Assembly: GCA_947303855.1 (NCBI GenBank)
Contig: CAMYZO010000032.1
Location: 1 to 34,393, forward strand
Reading direction: 5' to 3'
Source: an uncultured Prevotellaceae bacterium
GTDB taxonomy: Bacteria; Bacteroidota; Bacteroidia; Bacteroidales; Bacteroidaceae
DNA: 34,393 nt
Part shown: positions 16,536 through 24,087 of the stretch, one piece after another
Layout: each line of letters begins with the position of its first letter
Position numbering within the stretch: the first letter of the stretch is position 1
Program-made: the position numbers and the translations under genes
The notes under the pieces: model-generated
Seen by the model: the letters and a program-made list of their open reading frames with translations, nothing else
Databases searched by the model: none
What the model was told of the DNA's origin: nothing

Positions 16536-17804
16536 TTACTCCCACCCAAGGGTTCTTCTATAGAGTGTGCGAATCCACGTGCCCACCTTCTCCCAGGTAA
16601 TCTGGTCAACCTCGCGCTTGCCTTCATCCTTGAGGTACTGGAAGAGCGACTCGTTCATGCAGATGCTGTAGATGGCATCGGCCAGGGCGTGGATGTCCCA
16701 GTAGTCGACCTTGATGCAGTTGTCGAGAATCTCGGCGCAGCCCGACTGCTTGGAGATGATGCTCGGCGTGCCGCATTGCATGGCCTCCAAGGGCGAGATG
16801 CCGAACGGCTCGGAGACGGAAGGCATGACATAGACATCGCTGGCCTTGAGGCACTCGTAGACCTGCTTGCCGCGCATGAAGCCCGGGAAGTGGAAGCGGT
16901 CGGCAATGCCGCGCTCGGCAGCCAGCTGGATCATGGCGTCCATCATGTCGCCGGAGCCAGCCATGCAGAAGCGGACGTTGCGTGTGCGGTGGAGCACCAT
17001 CGTGGCAGCCTCGACGAAGTACTCGGGGCCTTTCTGCATGGTGATACGTCCGAGGAATGTGACGACCTTCTCCTTGCCTGTGTGGTCGGGACGCGGAATG
17101 TCCTGATACTCCTGCGGCAGGGGATAGACGGCGTTGTGGACGGTGAAGCACTTACGCGGGTCTTGGTGATACTGGTTGATGACCGTCTGGCGGGTGAGCT
17201 CAGAGACGCACATGATGCAGTCGGCCCAGTCCATACCGTTCTTCTCGATGCTGTAGACGGTGGGGTTCACCTTACCGCGAGAGCGGTCGAAGTCGGTGGC
17301 ATGGACGTGGATGCACAGCGGTTTGCCGCTCACCTGCTTGGCATGGATGCCGGCAGGGAAGGTCAGCCAGTCGTGGGCATGGATAATGTCAAACTCCTCA
17401 GTACGAGCCACTTGCCCGGCAATGATAGAGTAATTGTTTATCTCTTCATGCAGGTTGCCGGGATAGCCGCCGGCAAACTCCATGGCCCCCAGGTCGTTGA
17501 CGTTCATGTAGTTGAAGTCGGCATAGATATGCTCGCGCAGCTTGAAATAGTAGTCGGGGTCCATGATGTTACCCACGCGCTGCTTCACGTAGTCATAGTC
17601 CACATCGCGGTAGGCAATGGGCACGGCATTCATGGCCACGATACGGCAGGCATGCTGGCTCTCGTCGCCGAACGGATGCGGCAGGCAGAGCACGGTCTCA
17701 ATATCGCCCTGGGCCTTCAGACCCTCAGAGATACCATAGTTAGCGGTGGCCAGTCCACCGAACACATGAGGAGGATATTCCCATCCAAACATTAATACTT
17801 TCAT
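16536..17804 (-). CDS. GT4-type glycosyltransferase, glycogen-synthase-like
   Basis: Probably transfers glucose from a nucleotide sugar to an alpha-glucan. The 422-residue protein is a GT-B fold enzyme: MKVLMFGWEYPPHVFGGLA at the N-terminus (the glycogen-synthase-like KxGGL-type loop), IIHAHDWLTF, then the C-terminal half with VVTFLGRITMQKGPEYFVEA, MPSVSEPFGISPLEAMQCGTP (the E-x7-E motif region) and a helical end. The family cannot be fixed between GT4 and GT5 by eye; the neighbours (debranching enzyme, GH57) point to storage glucan. It is one of the few genes here with a perfect Shine-Dalgarno site. Confidence 0.87.
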   Translation of the reverse strand: MKVLMFGWEYPPHVFGGLATANYGISEGLKAQGDIETVLCLPHPFGDESQHACRIVAMNAVPIAYRDVDYDYVKQRVGNIMDPDYYFKLREHIYADFNYMNVNDLGAMEFAGGYPGNLHEEINNYSIIAGQVARTEEFDIIHAHDWLTFPAGIHAKQVSGKPLCIHVHATDFDRSRGKVNPTVYSIEKNGMDWADCIMCVSELTRQTVINQYHQDPRKCFTVHNAVYPLPQEYQDIPRPDHTGKEKVVTFLGRITMQKGPEYFVEAATMVLHRTRNVRFCMAGSGDMMDAMIQLAAERGIADRFHFPGFMRGKQVYECLKASDVYVMPSVSEPFGISPLEAMQCGTPSIISKQSGCAEILDNCIKVDYWDIHALADAIYSICMNESLFQYLKDEGKREVDQITWEKVGTWIRTLYRRTLGWE

Positions 17805-17813
17805 AGTCGTCTG

Positions 17814-17820
17814 CCTCCTT
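17814..17820 (-). promoter_or_regulatory. Perfect Shine-Dalgarno site before the GT4 gene
   Basis: AAGGAGG on the minus strand, 9 nt before the ATG at 17804. Its first A lies in the TAA stop of the debranching enzyme. Such sites are rare in Bacteroidota and none was noticed before the other genes here. Confidence 0.75.
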
Positions 17821-19769
17821 TATTTTTGATACGAATACTTCTCCAACAGTTTCAGCGTGCGCAGAATCTCAGCCACGTTCATGGCAAAGGCCATAGCGCC
17901 GCGTCCATGGAACGGCGGGTTGCCGTCGAAGAGCTCGGAGATAGTACCGATAGCGTGATAGTCAATTTCGTCTTCGTAGCCCACCATCTGACGCTCGATG
18001 AACGACAGGCGAGAGCGCTTGTAGAGTTTCAGGCAAGCCTCCATATAGAAGCCGCCGAGCCATGGCCAGGCAGTACCCTGGTGGTAGGCGTAGTCGCGTT
18101 GCGTCTGCGGACCGACATACATGGGGTTGTAGCCGCCACTCTTTGGCGACAGCGAGCGCAGGCCCTTGGGTGTGAGCAGTTCGCGGGTGCAGATGTCGAC
18201 CACGTTCTTCATCTGCTGTTGCGACAGGGGTGAATAGTCGAAGGCCACAGCAAAAATCATGTTGGGACGAACGCTCCAGTCCATATTGTTACCATCCACA
18301 TAATCAAGCAGATAGCCATAATCGTTAACGAAAGTCTCAACGAACGACTGCTTGGTCTTGGCAGCCGACTGCTCCAGCTCGTCAGCCTCCTGCTGCCGGC
18401 CCTGGTCGGCCAGCATGGCGGCACAGAACTTCTGAGCGTTGTACCACAGCGCATTAAACTCTACGATATAGCCGGAGCGGGGCACCACGGGACGACCGTT
18501 GGCGGTGGAGTTCATCCACGTCACAGCCTTGTCGCGGCCGTTGCTGTAGACCAGGCCGTTGTCGTCTAAGCGCAGGTTGGGATGGCCGCCCTTGGCGATA
18601 TAGTCGACGATGTCCTTAACAAACTGGCCGTAGCGCTGGTAGCCTTCATCCTTGCCGGCATCCTTCACATACTGCTGGACAGCCCAGATAGCCCACAGGG
18701 GCACGTCAGGCTGCTCAATCTCATAAATCTTGACGCTGAGGGGCTTTTCCTCCATGAACTCGCGCAGACCCTTCTCAGCCGTCTGCATGACCAGTTCAAA
18801 ATAGTCGCGCTCGCCAATGGCCAGGGTCAGGCCGGGCATGGCAATGAACGTGTCGCGGGCACGGGCCTTGAACCAGGGATAGCCGGCCAGCAAATAGCGG
18901 TCGTCGTTGGGCTGACGGTTGTGGAACTGATGGGCAGCCGTCACCAGACAGTGGTAGAAATTGTCGCGCGGCGCACGCAGGCCCACCTCGTCATCAAACA
19001 GTTTTTTCAGACTGGTGGCCTTGATCTGCGACGTCGAGGCGGCAAAGACAATAGACTCACCTTTCTTAATAGGCATCTCGAAATAGCCGGGCACGTAGAG
19101 GTCCTCGTTAGAGGCATAACCACGCTCCTGCTCCTTGGGGTACTCAATGCCCCGATACCAGTCAGGCATGAAGACAAACTCATTCTTCTTAGAGAACTGC
19201 ATATACAGGTCGGGATAGCCGGCATACATGCAGGTCTTGATGCCATGGTCAATCTCCTTGTACTCGCGGCTGGCCGTCATGTTCTCATGCGTGAACTGGC
19301 GCACAGAGCGGAAGGCGAGGAAGGGACGGAAGCGCAGCGTCGTAGCCGAATGGGCGTCTACCAGGGTGTAACGAATGAGGATGCGGTCCTCGTAGGCCTG
19401 GAAGATGGCTTCTTTTTTCAACACGACACCACCCACGCGGTACGTTGTAGTAGGCACGAGGCTAGCATCAAACTCACGGATGTACTTGTGTCCGTTAGGA
19501 CTGAAAGTGTTGCCCTGATACTTGTGGAGGCCCAGGTTGAACTCTGCCCCGTGCTGGATGACCGTACAGTCGAGCGACGACAACAACACGTGGTTGTCAT
19601 CGTCCAACTCAGGTACGGGAACGACCAGCAGACCGTGGTACTTACGGGTGTTACAGTCTACGAGTGTAGACGAGCTGTAGGCACCTGAACGGTTGGTACG
19701 GAGCAATTCACGACGGAGACTCTCCTGAAGGTTAGTCATCACGGCTTTTTCGAATCGTAAATAACTCAT
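17820..19769 (-). CDS. Glycogen debranching enzyme (amylo-alpha-1,6-glucosidase type, GH133)
   Basis: Removes alpha-1,6 branches from glycogen. The 649-residue protein has an N-terminal beta domain (RSGAYSSSTLVDCNTRKYHG, about 26-45, then LLVVPVPELDDDNHVLLSSL) and a C-terminal (alpha/alpha)6 barrel with LLAGYPWFKARARDTFIAMPGL (about 297-320), VYSNGRDKAVTWMNS and YAYHQGTAWPWLGGFY. Acidic residues in the RARDTF and TWMNS regions are candidates for the active site. No signal peptide, so cytoplasmic. It leads the operon, with a full promoter 50-80 bp upstream, and its stop codon overlaps the ribosome site of the GT4 gene. Confidence 0.9.
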   Translation of the reverse strand: MSYLRFEKAVMTNLQESLRRELLRTNRSGAYSSSTLVDCNTRKYHGLLVVPVPELDDDNHVLLSSLDCTVIQHGAEFNLGLHKYQGNTFSPNGHKYIREFDASLVPTTTYRVGGVVLKKEAIFQAYEDRILIRYTLVDAHSATTLRFRPFLAFRSVRQFTHENMTASREYKEIDHGIKTCMYAGYPDLYMQFSKKNEFVFMPDWYRGIEYPKEQERGYASNEDLYVPGYFEMPIKKGESIVFAASTSQIKATSLKKLFDDEVGLRAPRDNFYHCLVTAAHQFHNRQPNDDRYLLAGYPWFKARARDTFIAMPGLTLAIGERDYFELVMQTAEKGLREFMEEKPLSVKIYEIEQPDVPLWAIWAVQQYVKDAGKDEGYQRYGQFVKDIVDYIAKGGHPNLRLDDNGLVYSNGRDKAVTWMNSTANGRPVVPRSGYIVEFNALWYNAQKFCAAMLADQGRQQEADELEQSAAKTKQSFVETFVNDYGYLLDYVDGNNMDWSVRPNMIFAVAFDYSPLSQQQMKNVVDICTRELLTPKGLRSLSPKSGGYNPMYVGPQTQRDYAYHQGTAWPWLGGFYMEACLKLYKRSRLSFIERQMVGYEDEIDYHAIGTISELFDGNPPFHGRGAMAFAMNVAEILRTLKLLEKYSYQK

Positions 19770-19819
19770 AGTTCCTATTTTAAGGTTTTGTATTTTTTAT
19801 TGTTTTAGATTTGATGACC

Positions 19820-19850
19820 CAAAGGTAAGCATTTTTCGTCAGCCGACAAA
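19820..19850 (-). promoter_or_regulatory. Promoter of the glycogen operon
   Basis: Minus strand TTTG (19847-19850), exactly 19 bp, TACCTTTG (19820-19827). The start site should fall near 19813, leaving a leader of about 45 nt. Confidence 0.8.
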
Positions 19851-19872
19851 AGAAATAAGGTTATTTAACACA

Positions 19873-19909
19873 AAAGCGGGCTGTGAAGTCACATCTCACA
19901 GCCCGCTTT
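19873..19909 (-). terminator. Terminator after the fructokinase gene
   Basis: A perfect 14-bp stem (AAAGCGGGCTGTGA and its complement) with a 9-nt loop, 25 bp after the fructokinase stop. On the minus strand it is followed by TTTTGTGTT, a moderate U-tract. It insulates the GH32-MFS-fructokinase unit from the glycogen operon promoter. Confidence 0.8.
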
Positions 19910-19934
19910 GGTATTTTTTATGAGTAAAACGGCA

Positions 19935-20819
19935 TCAGGCTTTCTTAAACTCGTCAGGCAATGTAGGCATGGCACCGTTCTGGGTGCAGACATAAGCGCT
20001 CACCTGAACAGCCAGTCTATGAGCCTCGGCAACCGGCTTGCCACTGAGGATGGCAGCGCAGAAGGAGCCGGTGAACGAGTCGCCGGCACCGACGGTGTCG
20101 GCCACCTCGACCTTCGGGGTTTCCTGGAACGACATCTGTCCCGGTGTGAAGACGTATGAGCCGTTGGTGCCGCAGGTCAGCACCAGCATGTCCAGATTGT
20201 ACTTGCCCAGGATGAGCCAGCACTTGTTCTCGATGTCAAGTCCGGGATAACCGAACATACGTCCGATGAGCACCAGCTCCTCGTCATTGATCTTCAGCAC
20301 ATTGCAGCGCTGCAACGACTCGCGTATAACCTCCTGGGTATAGAACTGCTGACGCAGGTTGATGTCGAATATCTTCACGCAGTCGGCAGGTGTCTCGTCG
20401 AGGAACTTATGGATGGTCTCACGGCTGACGACATTACGCTGAGCCAGCGAGCCGAAGCAGACGGCGCGGCAGTTGCGGGCTATCTGACGGATGTCATCGT
20501 CGAAGGGGATGTTGTCCCACGCCACGTTCTCCTTGATATCATACGTAGGGATGCCCTGTTCGTCGAGCTGAACCTGTACTGTGCCCGTGGGATACGGCAC
20601 CTTAGGCATCAGGTCGTTCAAGCCGTGCTCGCGCAGAGCTTCGATGGTCTCATCGGCCAGTTTGTCCTCGCCAAGGGCGCTGATGGCGATGGTGTTACCA
20701 CTGCCAAGGAATTGGCCAGCATGATAGGCGAAATTGGCAGGGGCACCGCCCAGTTTCTTACCTTCGGGGAGTACATCCCACAGGACTTCGCCGAGTCCTA
20801 CTACATAACGCTTTTCCAT
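19935..20819 (-). CDS. Fructokinase, PfkB family
   Basis: Phosphorylates fructose (to fructose 6-phosphate) in the cytoplasm. The 294-residue protein has the PfkB N-terminal signature VGLGEVLWDVLPEGKKLGGAPANFA, and the C-terminal DTVGAGDSFTGSF block whose Asp in GAGD is the catalytic base and whose Gly-rich turn forms the anion hole. Sugar specificity rests on the early LGGAPANFAYH motif and on the neighbours: an MFS sugar transporter and GH32 enzymes directly upstream. A spacer of five perfect heptamers lies before its start. Confidence 0.9.
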   Translation of the reverse strand: MEKRYVVGLGEVLWDVLPEGKKLGGAPANFAYHAGQFLGSGNTIAISALGEDKLADETIEALREHGLNDLMPKVPYPTGTVQVQLDEQGIPTYDIKENVAWDNIPFDDDIRQIARNCRAVCFGSLAQRNVVSRETIHKFLDETPADCVKIFDINLRQQFYTQEVIRESLQRCNVLKINDEELVLIGRMFGYPGLDIENKCWLILGKYNLDMLVLTCGTNGSYVFTPGQMSFQETPKVEVADTVGAGDSFTGSFCAAILSGKPVAEAHRLAVQVSAYVCTQNGAMPTLPDEFKKA

Positions 20820-20822
20820 AAT

Positions 20823-20857
20823 TTCTTTATACTTTATTCTTTATACTTTATTCTTTA
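20823..20857. repeat. Five perfect heptamers before the fructokinase start
   Basis: TTCTTTA and TACTTTA alternate (3 and 2 copies) without error over 35 bp on the plus strand. On the coding strand this gives an A-rich leader that ends 3 bp before the ATG at 20819. Confidence 0.9.
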
Positions 20858-20868
20858 GGGCGAAGCCC
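20858..20868. other. Small GGGC-GAA-GCCC hairpin after the MFS gene
   Basis: A 4-bp stem with a GAA/TTC loop between the MFS stop (20872) and the heptamer array. It is too short to be a convincing terminator; it may modulate the passage from transporter to kinase. Confidence 0.4.
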
Positions 20869-20871
20869 GCA

Positions 20872-22032
20872 TTAGTGTTTGACTTGAGGAATATAGGTAA
20901 AGAGATAGATGACACCCAGTGCCATGACGATGACGGCTCCGGCCTGGCCTACGGCATCGCTGGCAAAGCCCATCAGGAGCGGGAAGATAGTGCCGCCGAA
21001 GAGACCCATGATCATCAGGCCGCTGACCTCGTTCTGCTTGTCGGGCAAAGAGAGCAATGCCTCGCTGAAGGCCATGGAGAAGATGTTGGAGTTGCCGTAG
21101 CCCACCAGAGCGATGGCCACATAGAGCACGGTCTTCGATGCTCCACTGAACATCAGCGCCATGGAGACAGCCATCAGGACGACGCTGATGATAAAGAACC
21201 AGCGTGTTTTCATGACCCTGAGGAAGAACGAGCCCGTGAGGGCACCGATGGTACGGAAGATGAAATACAGCGAGGTGGCAAAGGCGGCCTCGTTGAGTGT
21301 CATGCCCACCCGTTCAATCAGCAGCTTCGGGGCCGTGGTGTTCGTGCCCACGTCGATGCCCACATGGCACATGATAGCCAGGAACGACAGCAGCACGATG
21401 GGCTTCGACAGCAGTTTGATGCAGTCCATGAACGTTGACGACTTGCCTACCTGCACATCCTCCTGAATAGGCGTTGCCCACAGCAGGGCGGTGGCCAGCA
21501 CACCTACGATGAAGTAGATAAGGAACAGCACGCGCCAGTCGTAGCCGAAGGTGGGCAGCACCTGGGTGGCACCCCACATGGCCAGATACGGAGCCAGGAA
21601 CGATGCTATGGCTTTGACGAACTGTCCGAAGGTCAGCGTTGATGCCAGGTTCTTGTCGCCGATAATCAGCATGGCCAGCGGATTGATACTGGTCTGCATC
21701 AGGGCGTTACCGATACCCAGGAGCGAGAATGCCAACAGCATGATGCCGAACGAGTAGCCCAGCAGCGGTATGAACAGCGAGATGATGGTTACCACGAGTG
21801 ACAGCAGAACGGTTTTCTTGCGGCCAATCTTGTTCATCAGCATACCCGTAGGAACGCTGAAGATGAGGAACCAGAAGAACACCAGCGAGGGAAGCGTGTT
21901 AGCCACGGTGTCGCTCAGGGCGAGGTCTTCCTTCACATAATTGGAGGCGATGCCCACCAGGTCCACGAAGCCCATGCAGAAGAAGCAGAGCATCACGGGG
22001 ATAAGGTAAATAGATTTGTTTTGGTTAGCCAT
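20872..22032 (-). CDS. MFS sugar transporter (probably fructose)
   Basis: An inner-membrane carrier of 386 residues with about 12 hydrophobic segments and no signal peptide. The loop after the second segment, MLMNKIGRKKTVLL, is the conserved MFS G-x-x-x-D/R-x-x-G-R-R/K motif. The start MANQNKSIYLIPVMLCFFCMGF and the segment GIGNALMQTSINPLAML resemble the FucP/FHS-like symporters of Bacteroidota fructan and monosaccharide loci. Fructose as substrate is inferred from the GH32 upstream (19 bp away) and fructokinase downstream. Confidence 0.85.
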   Translation of the reverse strand: MANQNKSIYLIPVMLCFFCMGFVDLVGIASNYVKEDLALSDTVANTLPSLVFFWFLIFSVPTGMLMNKIGRKKTVLLSLVVTIISLFIPLLGYSFGIMLLAFSLLGIGNALMQTSINPLAMLIIGDKNLASTLTFGQFVKAIASFLAPYLAMWGATQVLPTFGYDWRVLFLIYFIVGVLATALLWATPIQEDVQVGKSSTFMDCIKLLSKPIVLLSFLAIMCHVGIDVGTNTTAPKLLIERVGMTLNEAAFATSLYFIFRTIGALTGSFFLRVMKTRWFFIISVVLMAVSMALMFSGASKTVLYVAIALVGYGNSNIFSMAFSEALLSLPDKQNEVSGLMIMGLFGGTIFPLLMGFASDAVGQAGAVIVMALGVIYLFTYIPQVKH

Positions 22033-22065
22033 AATTGTTAATTGTCAATTTTCAATTTTTAATTT
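22033..22065. repeat. Heptamer array forming the GH32/MFS junction
   Basis: AATTGTT, AATTGTC, AATTTTC, AATTTTT, AATTT on the plus strand. It abuts the MFS ATG (22030-22032), makes up the whole 19-bp gap and supplies the last codons and the TGA stop of the GH32 gene (22052-22054). Confidence 0.85.
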
Positions 22066-23809
22066 GATAGATAGTAGCCTTGCCCCCCTTCACCTTAATT
22101 ATATTATAAGGCTGCTGCGGGAACACCAGGTTTGACATCGCCATCCTGCCTTCGCCATCGAAAGCCTCGATGGAGCAGCGGTCGATAAAGATGCGCAGCT
22201 GCTTGACGGTGCCGAAGGTGGGTGCCGTGGTCTCGCAGGGGAAGGCCTCGCTGAAGCTCACATCGCCGCTCTTCGTGCGGTCCATCGTAAAGGTCTGCTT
22301 CTGGGCATCATAGCGCATCACCACCTGCTCGCCCTTGGCGTTCATCAGCGTGATGCTGGCCGTGCCCTTCACGTCGACGACAATCTCGCAGGCCTCCGTG
22401 GGCTGCTTCACCTTCTTGCCGCGCAGGGCTGTCACCTCCTTCGAGGGGGTGCTCGTCAGGTAGGTCTCGCCACCAACGGTTGTCAGGCCGAGGTCACGCG
22501 GCAGACCGTTGGCTGAGCGGAACTGCTGTGTAGGCACCTGGTTGGCATACTGCCAGTTGCTCATCCAGGGCAGAGCCACGAAACGGCCCTCCGGTGCATT
22601 ATGGAATGTCACCGTAGCATAGTGGTCCTTTCCATAGTCCATCCACTTCGTCTCTGAGGGATTGTCTTCACAGGTAAACTTATGACCGTCGAACTGTCCC
22701 ACGAAATACTGCGTAGCCGAGCCGCCGAACGGGCCGCCGGGATTGATGTTGAGCAGCAGTACCCATTTCTTTTGAGTTAGGAGTGAGGAGTTAGAAGTGA
22801 GGAGTTGCCTTGCGGATGAGGAACCGTTAACTCCTAACGCCTCACTCCTAACTCCTAACTCAAACAGGTCAGGGCACTCCCATACGCCGTCGTGGTTGCC
22901 ATATTCGCGACCAAACGAGCTCTCGTACTTCCACTCCTTCAGGTCTTTAGAACTGTAGAACTGCACCTCCTGTCCCACGGCCAGCACCACTATCCAGCGC
23001 TTCGTGCCCTCATGCCAGAACACCTTGGGGTCGCGGAAGTCGGGAGCGTTGAAGGTGATGACGGGGTTGCCGGCATACTTGGTAAATGTCTGTCCGCCGT
23101 CGGCACTATAGGCAATGCTCTGTGTCTGGGCTGCACCTGCCGAGGTGTACATGGCTATGACGGCATTGCTGCCAAAGCCTGCCGTGTTGTCCTTGTCGAC
23201 GATGGCACTGCCCGAGAAGATAGCACCTAACCAGTCGGTCTCAATGGCCAGCGGCTGTGCCTCCCAGTGAATCAGGTCGCGCGAGGTGGAGTGACCCCAC
23301 GTCATGTTCTCCCACTGCGAGCCGTAGGGGTTATACTGATAATAGAGGTGCCATACGCCGTCCTTATAGAACATACCATTGGGGTCGTTCATCCAGCCAT
23401 ACAGCGGGGTGTGGTGGTATAGCGGGCGGAAGCGTTCACGATTGGCAGTATCGAACGTATCCGAATACTTCATCTCCTTCCAGCATGCAAAATCCTTCAC
23501 GGCACCGGTCTTGCGGCGGTCGCCCTGGAAAGTGACATCCAGCAGCTGACCGTTCTTGATTTCGAAGGGTACGAAATAGTCTACCTTGTCAACAGCCAGT
23601 CGCACGTTCAGCCGTTTCACCAACTCGTTCCTGCTGTCGAGTACGGCAATGTGGGCAATCTCTTCTTTCTCCTGTACGGGCAGCAGCAGATACTTGGTTC
23701 CTTGTTGCAGCCGTAGCATAGCGTGGTTCTCACCCAGAATCATCGGACTCTGGGCTTTTACTGTCACCGCCATCAGCACGGCAGCCATCATCATCAAGAG
23801 TTTTCTCAT
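22052..23809 (-). CDS. Glycoside hydrolase family 32 (fructanase/invertase type) with an in-frame repeat insertion
   Basis: Releases fructose from fructans or sucrose-type ends. The 585-residue protein has a signal peptide ending VTVKAQ (about 20), an N-terminal beta domain (20-125; resembles the DUF4980 domain found before GH32 in Bacteroidota), then the GH32 propeller: WMNDPNG (139-145, nucleophile D142), FRDP (258-261, transition-state Asp 260), ECP (311-313, acid/base E311), and a C-terminal beta sandwich. All three catalytic acids are present. Directly after WECPDLFE a run of about 28 residues (319-346, GVRSEALGVN...LLTQ) replaces a short loop; its DNA is an inverted pair of heptamer arrays. 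Likely periplasmic, as it has no lipobox. It starts the unit with the MFS and fructokinase genes. Confidence 0.93.
   Translation of the reverse strand: MRKLLMMMAAVLMAVTVKAQSPMILGENHAMLRLQQGTKYLLLPVQEKEEIAHIAVLDSRNELVKRLNVRLAVDKVDYFVPFEIKNGQLLDVTFQGDRRKTGAVKDFACWKEMKYSDTFDTANRERFRPLYHHTPLYGWMNDPNGMFYKDGVWHLYYQYNPYGSQWENMTWGHSTSRDLIHWEAQPLAIETDWLGAIFSGSAIVDKDNTAGFGSNAVIAMYTSAGAAQTQSIAYSADGGQTFTKYAGNPVITFNAPDFRDPKVFWHEGTKRWIVVLAVGQEVQFYSSKDLKEWKYESSFGREYGNHDGVWECPDLFELGVRSEALGVNGSSSARQLLTSNSSLLTQKKWVLLLNINPGGPFGGSATQYFVGQFDGHKFTCEDNPSETKWMDYGKDHYATVTFHNAPEGRFVALPWMSNWQYANQVPTQQFRSANGLPRDLGLTTVGGETYLTSTPSKEVTALRGKKVKQPTEACEIVVDVKGTASITLMNAKGEQVVMRYDAQKQTFTMDRTKSGDVSFSEAFPCETTAPTFGTVKQLRIFIDRCSIEAFDGEGRMAMSNLVFPQQPYNIIKVKGGKATIYQIKN
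22774..22861. repeat. Inverted pair of heptamer arrays inserted in frame in the GH32 gene
   Basis: Left arm 22774-22806 (GAGTTAG, GAGTGAG, GAGTTAG, AAGTGAG, GAGTT), 22-nt core, right arm 22829-22861 ending CTAACTCCTAACTC. The arms match as inverted repeats at 28 of 33 positions. The other frames of the coding strand meet TAG or TAA from the repeat units; only the frame used is open. The unit is the same as in the array at 8992-9038. Confidence 0.9.
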
Positions 23810-23844
23810 ATTAGTTTTACGTTTTTAGTTTTTGAAATCTGCCG

Positions 23845-23852
23845 CAAATTTA
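23845..23852 (-). promoter_or_regulatory. -7 box upstream of the GH32-MFS-fructokinase unit
   Basis: TAAATTTG on the minus strand fits TAnnTTTG and lies 35 bp before the ATG at 23809. No TTTG is present 19-21 bp upstream, so the promoter may need an activator. Confidence 0.5.
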
Positions 23853-23904
23853 TATGTTTTCCCCTTTTCATCCTATAAATTATGATACAAACACTAACAA
23901 AAAA

Positions 23905-23938
23905 CGTTCATTGCACCGTTTTTTACAACTAATGAACG
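23905..23938. promoter_or_regulatory. Inverted repeat upstream of the GH32 unit
   Basis: CGTTCATT and AATGAACG, 18 bp apart. On the minus strand TTTTTTG follows, so a weak terminator is possible. The TGAACGA heptamer at 23933-23939 also occurs in both arms of the palindrome before susC (32303-32332), which makes a shared regulator site possible. Confidence 0.35.
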
Positions 23939-23967
23939 ATTTTTGACTTTAACGAACTACTGAATCG

Positions 23968-23999
23968 AAAAAGGCACGACTCGTCACGAGCCGCGCCTT
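23968..23999 (-). terminator. Intrinsic terminator after the susCD transcript
   Basis: Read on the minus strand: a 13-bp stem with two G-U pairs (AAGGCGCGGCTCG, loop TGA, CGAGTCGTGCCTT) followed by TTTTT. On the plus strand the two wobble pairs become A-C mismatches, so it works only for minus transcripts. It separates the susCD unit from the GH32-MFS-fructokinase unit. Confidence 0.85.
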
Positions 24000-24052
24000 C
24001 TATAATAAACCTGAAAGTCAATCCTTACTTTACCGTATCATTAAACTAACCA

Positions 24053-24087
24053 TTTTACCTTTTTACTTTTTTACCTTTTTACCTTTT
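24053..24087. repeat. Octamer array at the stop of the GH32 lipoprotein gene
   Basis: TTTTTACC units with variants on the plus strand; on the coding strand TAAAAGG-TAAAAAGG follows, so the TAA stop codon (24086-24088) is part of the array. The family is the one found in the M16 signal peptide. Confidence 0.75.

Noticed and set aside
16416..17795. A 459-codon plus-strand open frame
   Set aside because: It runs opposite the GT4 gene, has no family pattern, and its start lies in a repeat. It is a mirror of GC-rich codons of the real gene.
18582..19688. A 368-codon plus-strand open frame
   Set aside because: It is antisense to the debranching enzyme, whose motifs are clear; the product is Val/Leu/Gly-rich without a recognisable domain.
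22774..22861. The GH32 gene as a pseudogene because of the insertion
   Set aside because: The frame stays open through the insertion and all three catalytic acids and the C-terminal domain are intact.
24053..24087. T-rich array as an intrinsic terminator
   Set aside because: It has no stem; the true terminator with a 13-bp stem is at 23968-23999.
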